NCBI GenBank assembly: GCA_964653195.1
Contig: CAZZCX010000003.1
Span: forward strand, 18,840 to 82,839
Source: CAYMDS01 sp964653195
Lineage (GTDB): Bacteria > Patescibacteriota > Microgenomatia > Levybacterales > UBA12049
Reading direction: 5' to 3'
Length of the DNA: 64,000 nucleotides
Shown: piece after piece, positions 51,622 to 59,806 of the stretch
Layout of the letters: the number at the start of each line of letters is the position of its first letter
How positions within the stretch are numbered: position 1 is the stretch's first letter
Program-made: the position numbers and the translations under genes
The notes under the pieces: generated by a model
What the model saw: the letters and a program-made list of their open reading frames with translations, nothing else
The model's database searches: none
Told to the model about the DNA's origin: nothing

Positions 51622-51655
51622 CTTCATAATTTCTTAATATTTCATTTAGTATCCT
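51622..51655 (+). promoter_or_regulatory. Copper-regulon promoter 1
   Basis: Direct repeats CTTCATAATTT (51622-51632) and CTTAATATTTC (51633-51643) then 6 nt and TATCCT (51650-51655). The same arrangement recurs before 53091 and 54494. An OmpR-family dimer binding both repeats would sit where a -35 box is lacking. Confidence 0.7.
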
Positions 51656-51674
51656 CTGCATAGGTATAAAAACT

Positions 51675-52202
51675 ATGCATCATAATAAACAAAACTACAG
51701 CTCGGGGATTAGCGAAAAAAAGATTGGTATTCTTTTGATTCTTACAACAGTAGCGATTTTATTTGGTGGCATTCTTTTTCTTAACAATACATCTGCATCA
51801 TCCCAGGTAGTCGCATCAGCTAACGCCGAAGCTGTTGTAGAGAGTGATACCTACGACTGGGGGAATATTCCGATCAACGGTGGAAATGTTACCAAAAAAT
51901 TTAGTATCAGAAATACTGGTTCTGATCCATTGCAACTTACCAATATTAGAACATCATGTCACTGCACAACAGCCAGTGTCACAATTTACGGCAATGAAAG
52001 TCCATCATTTGGAATGAGTGGAACTTCTCAATGGGTTGGAGAAGTGAAGCCAGGACAAGAAGCAACATTAAATGTTGTCTTTGATCCTCTATTTCATGGT
52101 CCGCAGGGAACTGGTCCAGTAAACAGATATATCTCAGTCGAAACAAATGACAAATCAAATAGTAAATTAACATTTTCATTAACAGGAGTCGTTATTAAAT
52201 AA
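51675..52202 (+). CDS. DUF1573 protein
   Basis: 175 aa: signal-anchor helix (about 19-39) then an Ig-like DUF1573 domain with DWGNIPINGGNVTKKFSIRNTG and the Cys motif TSCHCTTAS. DUF1573 proteins are extracytoplasmic and often found beside redox or metal genes. First gene behind copper promoter 1; ccdA-like gene follows directly. Confidence 0.85.
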   Translation: MHHNKQNYSSGISEKKIGILLILTTVAILFGGILFLNNTSASSQVVASANAEAVVESDTYDWGNIPINGGNVTKKFSIRNTGSDPLQLTNIRTSCHCTTASVTIYGNESPSFGMSGTSQWVGEVKPGQEATLNVVFDPLFHGPQGTGPVNRYISVETNDKSNSKLTFSLTGVVIK

Positions 52203-52203
52203 T

Positions 52204-53046
52204 ATGGGAGGAATGGAAGGGGTATTATTACAAACATCACTTATAGCAGCGTTCGTTGCAGGTATTGTTGCACTCTTTGCGCCATGCTGTATTTCATTTT
52301 TGCTTCCAGCATATCTAGGTAATGTCTTCAAGGAGAAAGAAAAAGTTGTCCTCATGACTCTTATATTTGGAGCTGGCATTTTTACAGTTATGATGCCTGC
52401 AGTGTTAGGAGTAGCAGCATTATCACGATTTTTGTTTGACTATCATGATGGGATTTATTATCTAGGAGGTGTTGTCATGCTTTTATCCGCAGCAATAACT
52501 TTTCTTGGTATAAAATTCCCAATGCCACAATTACCAGGGAGAGATACTACTAAAACAGATCCATTGTCAGTATTTACCCTTGGTATATTTTCAGGAATTA
52601 CTAGTGCATGCTGCGCTCCTGTTTTAATTGGTATATTAACCCTTACCTTCTTATCTCCTAACTTTTTTGGGGCAATGGCTATAGGTGGAATGTATGTATT
52701 AGGAATGGTGATGCCGCTTCTTTTCATTGCGGTCTTTTTATCAGGAAAGATGACAAGGTTTATGTTTTTACGAAAACCTGTTACAAGTTTTAACTTCTTA
52801 GGTAAAGAAAGAACAGTAATTATGAGTAATCTGATTGCAAGTATCATCTTTTTCCTGACAGGGATATTTATCATTTATTTGAAATCAATCGGAAGACTTG
52901 GCATGGAAGATACAGAAGGATTCACGAAGATGATTACTGATGCTAGTAGCTATGTCAATCAATTTGTCGGTGGAAGCATACTGCTCAATATCATTTTTGT
53001 CGTCCTGATCATATATGGACTATATAAGATTGCAAAGCGAGCATAA
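52204..53046 (+). CDS. CcdA/DsbD-like thiol-disulfide transmembrane protein
   Basis: 280-aa protein with about seven helices. Two Cys-bearing helices are typical: LFAPCCISFLLPAYLG and GITSACCAPVLIGI. CcdA-type proteins carry reducing equivalents from cytoplasmic thioredoxin to outside partners. Co-transcribed with DUF1573; may keep copper-binding thiols reduced. Confidence 0.83.
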   Translation: MGGMEGVLLQTSLIAAFVAGIVALFAPCCISFLLPAYLGNVFKEKEKVVLMTLIFGAGIFTVMMPAVLGVAALSRFLFDYHDGIYYLGGVVMLLSAAITFLGIKFPMPQLPGRDTTKTDPLSVFTLGIFSGITSACCAPVLIGILTLTFLSPNFFGAMAIGGMYVLGMVMPLLFIAVFLSGKMTRFMFLRKPVTSFNFLGKERTVIMSNLIASIIFFLTGIFIIYLKSIGRLGMEDTEGFTKMITDASSYVNQFVGGSILLNIIFVVLIIYGLYKIAKRA

Positions 53047-53050
53047 AAAT

Positions 53051-53084
53051 CTTAATGATTTCTTAATAATTTATTTAGTAACCT
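53051..53084 (+). promoter_or_regulatory. Copper-regulon promoter 2
   Basis: CTTAATGATTT (53051-53061) and CTTAATAATTT (53062-53072), 6 nt, TAACCT (53079-53084), then 6 nt to the ATG at 53091, so the transcript is predicted leaderless. Confidence 0.75.
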
Positions 53085-53090
53085 AAGATT

Positions 53091-54452
53091 ATGAATAAAA
53101 CAACAATAGATATTACCGGAATGCACTGCAAGTCATGTGAAATCCTCATTGGAGATGAATTATTAAAAATCCCAAATGTTAAGAATGCAAAAGTATCCCA
53201 AAAAAAAGGGTGTGCTGAAATAATCCATGAAGGTAGATTAAATCATAATGATGTGGCTTATGCAGTGAAAGAGGCAGGATATTCACTCGGAAAAGAAAAA
53301 CGACATTTCTTTTCAAGAAATCCTGAAGATTACACAGAACTAGGAATTGCTGTTACCGCACTTTTTATTATTTGGGCTGTAGCCTACTTAAATGGATGGT
53401 TTAATGTTGATGCCTCTGGTCTTAATAATTATGCAAGCCTTCCTATTGTTTTTCTTATAGGTATTACAGCAGGAATCTCAACATGTATGGCACTCATTGG
53501 AGGATTAGTATTGGGTGCGGCCGCTAGATTTTCAGAAAAGCATCCAGCTGCTACTGCATTACAGAAATTTAAACCTCATCTCTATTTTAATCTTGGTCGA
53601 ATACTTTCATTTTTCTTCTTTGGTGCAGTAATCGGGTATCTCGGATCATTCTTCAGACTAGCACCTTCAACACTTGGCTTTCTTATTATTCTTGTAGGTA
53701 TCGTTATGCTTTTCCTGGGATTACAACTTGTCGACATATTCCCTAAATTAAGCGGTATGACTTTTACTTTACCAAAACAATTAAGTAATCTACTTGGTAT
53801 TAAAAGTCGTAACGACAAAGAATATAGCCATAAGAATTCGATGATTCTTGGTGCTATGACATTTTTCCTCCCTTGTGGTTTTACTCAGGCAATGCAGCTT
53901 TTCGCGATGAGTACAGGCAGTCCAGTTACCGGAGCATTAACAATGGGAGTATTCGCTATCGGAACAGCTCCAGGGCTTCTCTCAATTGGAGGACTGACAT
54001 CAGTTGTTAAGGGAGCATTTGCAAGAGTATTCTTTCGATTCGCAGGAGCAGTCGTTATCGCTCTTGCTTTCTTTAATATAACAAGCGGATATACATTAAC
54101 CGGAATAAAAGGTATTTCCCTGCCTAAATTCGATAATGTCCTTTCTTCATCAACAAGCAATGCGGCTCCAAAAGGAGAAGTTCAAGTTATAAAAGCGACA
54201 TATTCCGCATCAAACGGTTTTCAACCAAAAGAACTAAGCGTTAAAGCAGGTGTTCCCGCACGACTTGAAGTAGAGGCGTTTGATAATGGTGCTGGATGCA
54301 TGGGAAGTATAGCCTTACCTGGTTTATCACAAAACATGGAGATCTTTAAGAAAGGTCAAAAAGCAGTGTTTGATTTCACAGCAGAAAGTACCGGATCATA
54401 CACGATAGCTTGCGCGATGGGTATTCCTCACGGAACCCTCAAAGCTATTTAA
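53091..54452 (+). CDS. HMA - sulfite-exporter-like - cupredoxin fusion protein
   Basis: 453 aa in three parts: an HMA copper-binding domain with GMHCKSCE (about 8-15), a TauE/SafE or DsbD-like membrane region (about 78-340; includes GISTCMALIGGLVLG and FLPCGFTQAMQ), and a C-terminal cupredoxin-like domain with copper ligands suggested in NGAGCMGSIALPG and TIACAMGIPHG. Probably moves or buffers Cu(I) at the membrane. Similar fusions are known in copper loci; exact role inferred. Confidence 0.82.
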   Translation: MNKTTIDITGMHCKSCEILIGDELLKIPNVKNAKVSQKKGCAEIIHEGRLNHNDVAYAVKEAGYSLGKEKRHFFSRNPEDYTELGIAVTALFIIWAVAYLNGWFNVDASGLNNYASLPIVFLIGITAGISTCMALIGGLVLGAAARFSEKHPAATALQKFKPHLYFNLGRILSFFFFGAVIGYLGSFFRLAPSTLGFLIILVGIVMLFLGLQLVDIFPKLSGMTFTLPKQLSNLLGIKSRNDKEYSHKNSMILGAMTFFLPCGFTQAMQLFAMSTGSPVTGALTMGVFAIGTAPGLLSIGGLTSVVKGAFARVFFRFAGAVVIALAFFNITSGYTLTGIKGISLPKFDNVLSSSTSNAAPKGEVQVIKATYSASNGFQPKELSVKAGVPARLEVEAFDNGAGCMGSIALPGLSQNMEIFKKGQKAVFDFTAESTGSYTIACAMGIPHGTLKAI

Positions 54453-54453
54453 T

Positions 54454-54487
54454 CTTAATAATTCCTTAATAATTTATTTAGTAAGCT
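54454..54487 (+). promoter_or_regulatory. Copper-regulon promoter 3
   Basis: CTTAATAATTC (54454-54464) and CTTAATAATTT (54465-54475), 6 nt, TAAGCT (54482-54487), 6 nt, ATG at 54494. Same spacing as promoters 1 and 2; leaderless start predicted. Confidence 0.75.
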
Positions 54488-54493
54488 AAACAT

Positions 54494-54703
54494 ATGAAAA
54501 CAACTACATTAAAACTTTCAGGACTTACATGCACAGCATGTACAAAGTTAATTACAAAACGAATTAAAACGATTGTTGATGTTGCAGATGTAACTGTCGA
54601 ACTTCCTGGTACAGCGACTATAAAAGCTGAAAGAGAAGTTACAGAAGAAGAAGTTAAAAAAGTATTAGAAGGGACACATTATAGTGTTGTTGGAAAAAAA
54701 TAA
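54494..54703 (+). CDS. CopZ-like copper chaperone (HMA domain)
   Basis: 69-aa single HMA domain. GLTCTACTKLI holds the CxxC Cu(I) site. Stands 1 nt before the CopA gene and would deliver Cu(I) to its HMA domains. Confidence 0.88.
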   Translation: MKTTTLKLSGLTCTACTKLITKRIKTIVDVADVTVELPGTATIKAEREVTEEEVKKVLEGTHYSVVGKK

Positions 54704-54704
54704 T

Positions 54705-57700
54705 ATGAATCAACCGTTATCATTTAATGTAAAAGGAATGACCTGCACATCATGCGAAATGCTTATCAAAGATGAGCTTGGTGATGTGAAAGGTGTTAGT
54801 GATGTAGCAATTAATCATAAAACAGGTAAAGGATCACTAACTTATGATGCCGCTTTAGTTACCGGCGACATGATACGAAAAGCGGTAAAAAACGCAGGAT
54901 ATGATGCAGTTTTTGCGGAAGAACCAAAGACAAATGGTTTGGCAAATCAGAATGGAATAAGTAAAAATACACTTCTCTTTAAGCAAGCAGTCAAAGAGAC
55001 TCCTCTTAAAGTAACGATTCAAACAAAAATAGAGGCGAAAGGAAAAGTATTGCAGGATGAGAATAATAATTTAGTTTTTGAAGGTGAATTTGATAGTAAT
55101 AGTGCTACAAAAGTTACATTACCAAAAGGAATTGAAGAAAAGTCAAAAGAACATTTAGAAAATGTTTTTCGTTCAATTAACTTCTCAACCTTGCTTGATA
55201 GAACCTCTCAAAAAAATCCACAGTCTTTAACTAATGGGAAGACTAATTCTATTAGCGTACAGGAACAGACTAAGGATGAGGAGTATGAAGAAGCTGATGA
55301 AAATAAAAGAGTACAGCTTATCCTCTCCGGTATGCACTGCACATCCTGCTCACATATTATTGAGCGAGGTCTAATGAAAGTTGAAGGTGTAAAAGAGGCA
55401 CATGTTAATTTTTCTGCTGAAAAGGCGACAGTTACATTTGATGAAAGTCTGGCAGATGAGGAGGACTTAATTAAAGCTGTTAATAAGTCAGGCTACAAAG
55501 CTGTAATACTTGATGCTGCAGATACAGAGTATGAAGCGAAAAAAAGAAAGGAGGAAATCAAACTACAAACATTTAAGTTTGTCGTAAGTTTCCTGTTAAG
55601 TGCGCCAATGCTTTACTTCATGTTGTTTGATTTCTTCACTTGGATTCCAGGTAGAGCTTTCTTATTCCCATATATCGGTTTAGTCTCATTCCTGCTTGCT
55701 GCACCAGTTCAGTTTATTATAGGCGCATCATTTTATAAAGGAATGTGGTCAGCTCTCCGAATGAAGACTTTTAATATGGATAGTCTTATTGCCATTGGTA
55801 CAACAGTTGCTTTCTTCTATAGCGTAGTCAGTTATTTTATCTATGTAAATACAACAGGATCATTACTTGGCCTCAACGGAGAAAAGATTCCGGATCTATA
55901 CTTTGAAACAGCAGCATTTCTTATTACCTTTGTAATTCTCGGCAAACTACTTGAAGCGAAGGCAAAAGGACGTACCTCAGATGCAATTAAAAAGCTCATG
56001 GGACTTCAAGCAAAAACAGCACGTGTTATCCGAAATGGAGTAGCACAAGATATTTCTATAGATGAAGTAGTTGCAGGTGATGTTATCCTTGTTCGACCTG
56101 GGGAGAAAGTACCTGTCGATGGTGTTATTGTAAAAGGCTCATCCTCGGTTGATGAATCTATGATCACCGGAGAAAGTTTACCTGTAGAGAAAAATATTGA
56201 AGATACAGTAATAGGTGGAACAATTAATAAAACTGGCAGCTTTGAATTTAAAGCAACTAAAGTAGGTGCTGAGACAACTCTCTCACAAATTATTCGCCTT
56301 GTAGAAGATGCACAAGGTTCTAAAGCGCCAATTCAAGCATTTGCAGATAGAATCTCAGCGTGGTTTGTTCCTGCAGTTATCTTGATAGCAATCCTTACGT
56401 TCGTCGTCTGGTACTTCTTCCTTGGTGCGACACTGGCGTTTGCGCTCATGACGTTTACAGCTGTTATCGTTATCGCTTGCCCATGCGCATTAGGACTTGC
56501 AACACCTACAGCTATCATGGTGGGTACAGGAAAAGGTGCAGAGCATGGAATTTTAGTTAAAGGTGGAGAACCACTTGAAGCAGCAAATAAGATCAATACA
56601 ATCGTTTTTGACAAGACAGGAACACTTACCAAAGGTAAGCCAGAAGTTACCGATATAATTCCGCTTTCAGGAATGGATGAAGATGATTTTCTTGCTATCG
56701 CTGCAAGTCTTGAGAAGCAGTCAGAACATCCACTTGCAGAAGCAATCTACTCTTATGCAAATGATGAAGATATAGAACTGGCTGAAGGACAAAACTTCTC
56801 CGCTATTCCAGGTCATGGGGTACAAGGCGATGTTGACGGAACAACGTATTATTTCGGCAATAGAAAACTTATCTCTGATATTGTCGGCTTGCCGGTTGAG
56901 AAATTGAACAGGAAGATGTCACGGCTTGAAGAACAAGGAAAAACAGTCATGGTACTTGCAAGTAAAGATGAAATTGTAGGCATGATTGGTGTTGCTGATA
57001 CAGTCAAAGAAACATCAAAAGAAGCAGTCGACAAATTAAAGAAAATGGGAATTGAAGTGTATATGATAACAGGTGATAACGAGCGTACAGCACGAGCTAT
57101 AGCATCTCAAGTCGGTATTACGAATGTTCTTGCTGAAGTATTGCCAGAAGACAAAGCCAATGAAGTAAAGAAGCTACAAGAATCTGGTAAAAAGGTAGCA
57201 ATGGTTGGAGATGGTATCAATGATGCTCCAGCTTTGGCACAGGCTGATTTAGGGATTGCTATGGGTAGTGGAACAGATGTTGCTATGGAAACAGGTGGGA
57301 TTGTCATTATCAAGAATGATCTTCGGGATGTTGTGCATGCACTCGAGCTTTCAAAACAAACCATGAGTAAAATTAAACAAAATATGTTTTTTGCTCTTTT
57401 CTACAATGTTATCGGTATTCCTGTTGCAGCACGTATCTTTATGGGCTTAGGACTTGTATTAAAGCCTGAATTAGCAGGGCTTGCTATGGCATTAAGCTCA
57501 GTATCTGTTGTCGGTAATTCATTACTTCTGAGAAACTTCAAACCAGGTAGAAGAAATTACATATCATCAATTGCTCCGCTTATCATGATGGTATTGTTCA
57601 CGGCGTTATTTATTCAATTTGCTAGATTCAGCTCTGATATGGCAACAGCGGAAGGAAAGGACAACAAAGTAAGTGTTGAGGCGGTCAAACAAGCATCAGG

Positions 57701-58340
57701 TGTACTCACTAGCGGTGCGACAAAAATTAACTTTGCTAATGGAGAACCAAAACTCTTTATTGAGGCAGATAGTAATGAAGTAAAGACTTTGAAAGTAGAA
57801 GGAACGAATGCGCTTGGAAAAGATGAAATGATTGTTGGCTATGAAGAAGCTATGATGATGAAAAAAGAGAAGCTAATTGAAAAAGCCGGTGATACAATTG
57901 CAAACTTCTTCGGTGTACCTCAAATGAAAGTTGTCGGAATCCTTGAACCCACAGGAACAAATCTTGACTACTTCCATATTGTTAACGGAGAAACACTTAA
58001 TACACTTAGTAATTCAGGTACTGTTCAAGCAATATCAGCTCCTGATGGTTCGACAAAGCTCTTTTACTTCCTGAATAATAATACCCCTGAGAAGTTATCC
58101 AATGAGATACCCAGTGATGGAATAAATCCGATTACTATAGCAAACAAGACATACTATCCGATTGCAATTGGTGCTGAAGAAGCGAAGATGATGCAGGATG
58201 AAAATCTTTTCAAGAAAGAAGGAGATACAATTTCACCATTCTTTGGTAACAATATTATTGTTTCCAATGTCTTACCTGAAACAAAAACTGTTCTTGATAA
58301 AATGCATTTTGTGAAAGAAGGGTTTGCTATCTCACAATAA
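54705..58340 (+). CDS. copA: CopA-type Cu(I) P1B-ATPase with two HMAs and a novel C-terminal extension
   Basis: About 1211 aa; standard CopA is about 750-800. HMA1 (MTCTSCE, about 12), a 110-residue polar linker, HMA2 (MHCTSC, about 209), eight-helix core with metal-site CPC (IACPCALGLATPTA, about 591), phosphorylation motif DKTGTLTKG (about 634), GDGINDAPAL (about 835). From about residue 978 a soluble 230-residue tail carries a twice-repeated motif (EEAxMMxxExLxxKxGDTIxxFFG) at about 1047 and 1155. The ATG at 54705 follows the copZ stop; an in-frame ATG at 54684 would overlap copZ. Confidence 0.94.
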   Translation: MNQPLSFNVKGMTCTSCEMLIKDELGDVKGVSDVAINHKTGKGSLTYDAALVTGDMIRKAVKNAGYDAVFAEEPKTNGLANQNGISKNTLLFKQAVKETPLKVTIQTKIEAKGKVLQDENNNLVFEGEFDSNSATKVTLPKGIEEKSKEHLENVFRSINFSTLLDRTSQKNPQSLTNGKTNSISVQEQTKDEEYEEADENKRVQLILSGMHCTSCSHIIERGLMKVEGVKEAHVNFSAEKATVTFDESLADEEDLIKAVNKSGYKAVILDAADTEYEAKKRKEEIKLQTFKFVVSFLLSAPMLYFMLFDFFTWIPGRAFLFPYIGLVSFLLAAPVQFIIGASFYKGMWSALRMKTFNMDSLIAIGTTVAFFYSVVSYFIYVNTTGSLLGLNGEKIPDLYFETAAFLITFVILGKLLEAKAKGRTSDAIKKLMGLQAKTARVIRNGVAQDISIDEVVAGDVILVRPGEKVPVDGVIVKGSSSVDESMITGESLPVEKNIEDTVIGGTINKTGSFEFKATKVGAETTLSQIIRLVEDAQGSKAPIQAFADRISAWFVPAVILIAILTFVVWYFFLGATLAFALMTFTAVIVIACPCALGLATPTAIMVGTGKGAEHGILVKGGEPLEAANKINTIVFDKTGTLTKGKPEVTDIIPLSGMDEDDFLAIAASLEKQSEHPLAEAIYSYANDEDIELAEGQNFSAIPGHGVQGDVDGTTYYFGNRKLISDIVGLPVEKLNRKMSRLEEQGKTVMVLASKDEIVGMIGVADTVKETSKEAVDKLKKMGIEVYMITGDNERTARAIASQVGITNVLAEVLPEDKANEVKKLQESGKKVAMVGDGINDAPALAQADLGIAMGSGTDVAMETGGIVIIKNDLRDVVHALELSKQTMSKIKQNMFFALFYNVIGIPVAARIFMGLGLVLKPELAGLAMALSSVSVVGNSLLLRNFKPGRRNYISSIAPLIMMVLFTALFIQFARFSSDMATAEGKDNKVSVEAVKQASGVLTSGATKINFANGEPKLFIEADSNEVKTLKVEGTNALGKDEMIVGYEEAMMMKKEKLIEKAGDTIANFFGVPQMKVVGILEPTGTNLDYFHIVNGETLNTLSNSGTVQAISAPDGSTKLFYFLNNNTPEKLSNEIPSDGINPITIANKTYYPIAIGAEEAKMMQDENLFKKEGDTISPFFGNNIIVSNVLPETKTVLDKMHFVKEGFAISQ

Positions 58341-58341
58341 T

Positions 58342-58455
58342 ATGAATTTTATGAGAATTGAAGAAAACAAAATACTTATCAAAAAGCCAACTAAAATAGA
58401 AGTGCTAATGACACTTATGATAATAGCATCCTTTTTATTAGGAAGGATAACATGA
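58342..58455 (+). CDS. 37-aa membrane peptide in the copper operon
   Basis: MNFMRIEENKILIKKPTK then one hydrophobic helix (VLMTLMIIASFLLG). Starts 1 nt after the copA stop and overlaps the CsoR-like gene by ATGA, so it is almost certainly translated. No family recognised. Confidence 0.55.
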   Translation: MNFMRIEENKILIKKPTKIEVLMTLMIIASFLLGRIT

Positions 58456-58700
58456 GCAAAAAAATAATTACAAATCATTTAATTAGAGCTAAGAAGGATA
58501 TTTCAGTTATGATTGATATGCTCAATAATGATAGTAATTGTATTGATGTCATTATGAAGTCAAAAGAAGCGCAATTAGAAATTGAGTCAGCAAAAAGGAT
58601 TATCATAGACAGTTATTTAGAAAAGTGTGCTAAGGACTGGATTCACAATAATAAACAGGAAAATATTGATGAATTGATAAAAGTATTTAATTACAGATAA
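58452..58700 (+). CDS. CsoR/FrmR-family (DUF156) metal-sensing repressor-like protein
   Basis: 82-aa all-helical protein. Cys30 in NCIDV and Cys59 in SYLEKC are 29 residues apart, as Cys36 and Cys65 in CsoR. The intervening copper ligand His61 corresponds to Tyr55 here, so metal binding may be altered. It could regulate the island locally alongside the two-component system. Confidence 0.68.
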   Translation: MSKKIITNHLIRAKKDISVMIDMLNNDSNCIDVIMKSKEAQLEIESAKRIIIDSYLEKCAKDWIHNNKQENIDELIKVFNYR

Positions 58701-58701
58701 T

Positions 58702-58860
58702 ATGAAACATCATTTTTGGATTATTGGAATAATTGTTGCTTTCATTGCTGGAGGTTTACTGATAGGAAAATCTGATATATCAGGTATTCTTCCATTTGCA
58801 GTAGCACTCCTTTGTCCTGTTATGATGATATTTATGATGAAAGACCATCACAAAAAGTAA
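58702..58860 (+). CDS. 52-aa His/Met-rich membrane protein (DUF2933-like)
   Basis: MKHHFWIIGIIVAFIAGGLL followed by a second helix ending LCPVMMIFMMKDHHKK. Two helices with His and Met clusters at both ends suggest copper handling. Starts 1 nt after the CsoR-like gene. Similar to short DUF2933 proteins of copper loci, by eye. Confidence 0.6.
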   Translation: MKHHFWIIGIIVAFIAGGLLIGKSDISGILPFAVALLCPVMMIFMMKDHHKK

Positions 58861-58886
58861 TTATGAGAAAAGGAGGTGATAAAAAT

Positions 58887-59519
58887 ATGGATAACGATAA
58901 ATTGAAATACGGTATAGCTGGGTTACTTATCGGTGGTGCTGCCGTATGGTTTCTTGCAACTTCGGCTGTTAATTCGAATAACACAGGCATGATGCGCATG
59001 ATGGGAGTTCGTACGAATGCTCAAAATATGATGCAGTCAGAAACGATTGATGCACATTTTATTGAACAGATGATTCCCCACCATGAAGATGCAATAACCA
59101 TGGCAAAACTTGCTCAGACAAAAGCACAAAGACCTGAAGTAAAGCAACTTGCGAAGAATATTATTGATTCTCAAGGAAAGGAAATAGATCAGATGAAAAA
59201 CTGGTATAAAGACTGGTTTGGAAGGGATTTACCTACCGGAGATAATGTAATGAGTCAACATGGCATGATGGGAAACAACGGAATGCATATGGGGATGATG
59301 GGTAATGAAACTGATGTCACAAAGCTTGAACAAGCTGAAGATTTTGACATAGCTTTTGTTGAACATATGATCCCACATCACCAGATGGCAGTCATGATGG
59401 CAAGTATGCTTAAAAACGGTACGCAACGTCCAGAAATGAAGCAGCTGGCAGATGATATTATTGCTGCTCAAACGAACGAAATAGACCAAATGAGAGAATG
59501 GTTAAAGGATTGGGAGTAA
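58887..59519 (+). CDS. DUF305 protein, tandem His/Met-rich domains
   Basis: 210 aa: membrane anchor (about 8-25), then two DUF305 repeats with FIEQMIPHHEDAITMAKLA and FVEHMIPHHQMAVMMASML, separated by a Met/His-rich linker (GMMGNNGMHMGMMGNE). Four-helix ferritin-like extracytoplasmic copper-binding protein. The ATG at 58887 has AGGAGGTGAT upstream; a longer start would run into the preceding gene. Confidence 0.87.
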   Translation: MDNDKLKYGIAGLLIGGAAVWFLATSAVNSNNTGMMRMMGVRTNAQNMMQSETIDAHFIEQMIPHHEDAITMAKLAQTKAQRPEVKQLAKNIIDSQGKEIDQMKNWYKDWFGRDLPTGDNVMSQHGMMGNNGMHMGMMGNETDVTKLEQAEDFDIAFVEHMIPHHQMAVMMASMLKNGTQRPEMKQLADDIIAAQTNEIDQMREWLKDWE

Positions 59520-59620
59520 TGAAGGGCAATAATATTCAAACATTTCTCTATAGATTTTGTTGGGTTATCTTGATTGGTTTAGGGATTTTCGTCATACTGA
59601 AATTACTAGGAATATTGTGA
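59519..59620 (+). CDS. 33-aa membrane peptide in the copper operon
   Basis: MKGNNIQTFLYRFCWVILIG then more hydrophobic residues to LLGIL; TGA at 59618-59620. Overlaps the DUF305 stop (TAATG) and the next gene (GTGA), so coupling supports that it is real. Unknown role. Confidence 0.5.
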   Translation: MKGNNIQTFLYRFCWVILIGLGIFVILKLLGIL

Positions 59621-59805
59621 AAGATAAGCTGACTAAAGCGAAATATATTGAGTGGCAAGCGTCATTATTTGGCGCTTGTTTTGTAGCATTTGGGTTAGGG
59701 GTATTATTTGCTTCATACTTCAATCCTTATGCCTTGATTATTATTTTAGTTGGCATAGTTCTCCATAGCTGGGGAATGTATAAAATTCACCAGAGAAATA
59801 AATAA
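59617..59805 (+). CDS. 62-aa two-helix membrane protein
   Basis: GTG start at 59617 overlapping the preceding stop; two helices (ASLFGACFVAFGLGVLFASY and ALIIILVGIVLHSWGM). A frame upstream to 59557 exists but would overlap the preceding small ORF. Just 1 nt before the second P-type ATPase. Confidence 0.6.
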   Translation: MKDKLTKAKYIEWQASLFGACFVAFGLGVLFASYFNPYALIIILVGIVLHSWGMYKIHQRNK

Positions 59806-59806
59806 C

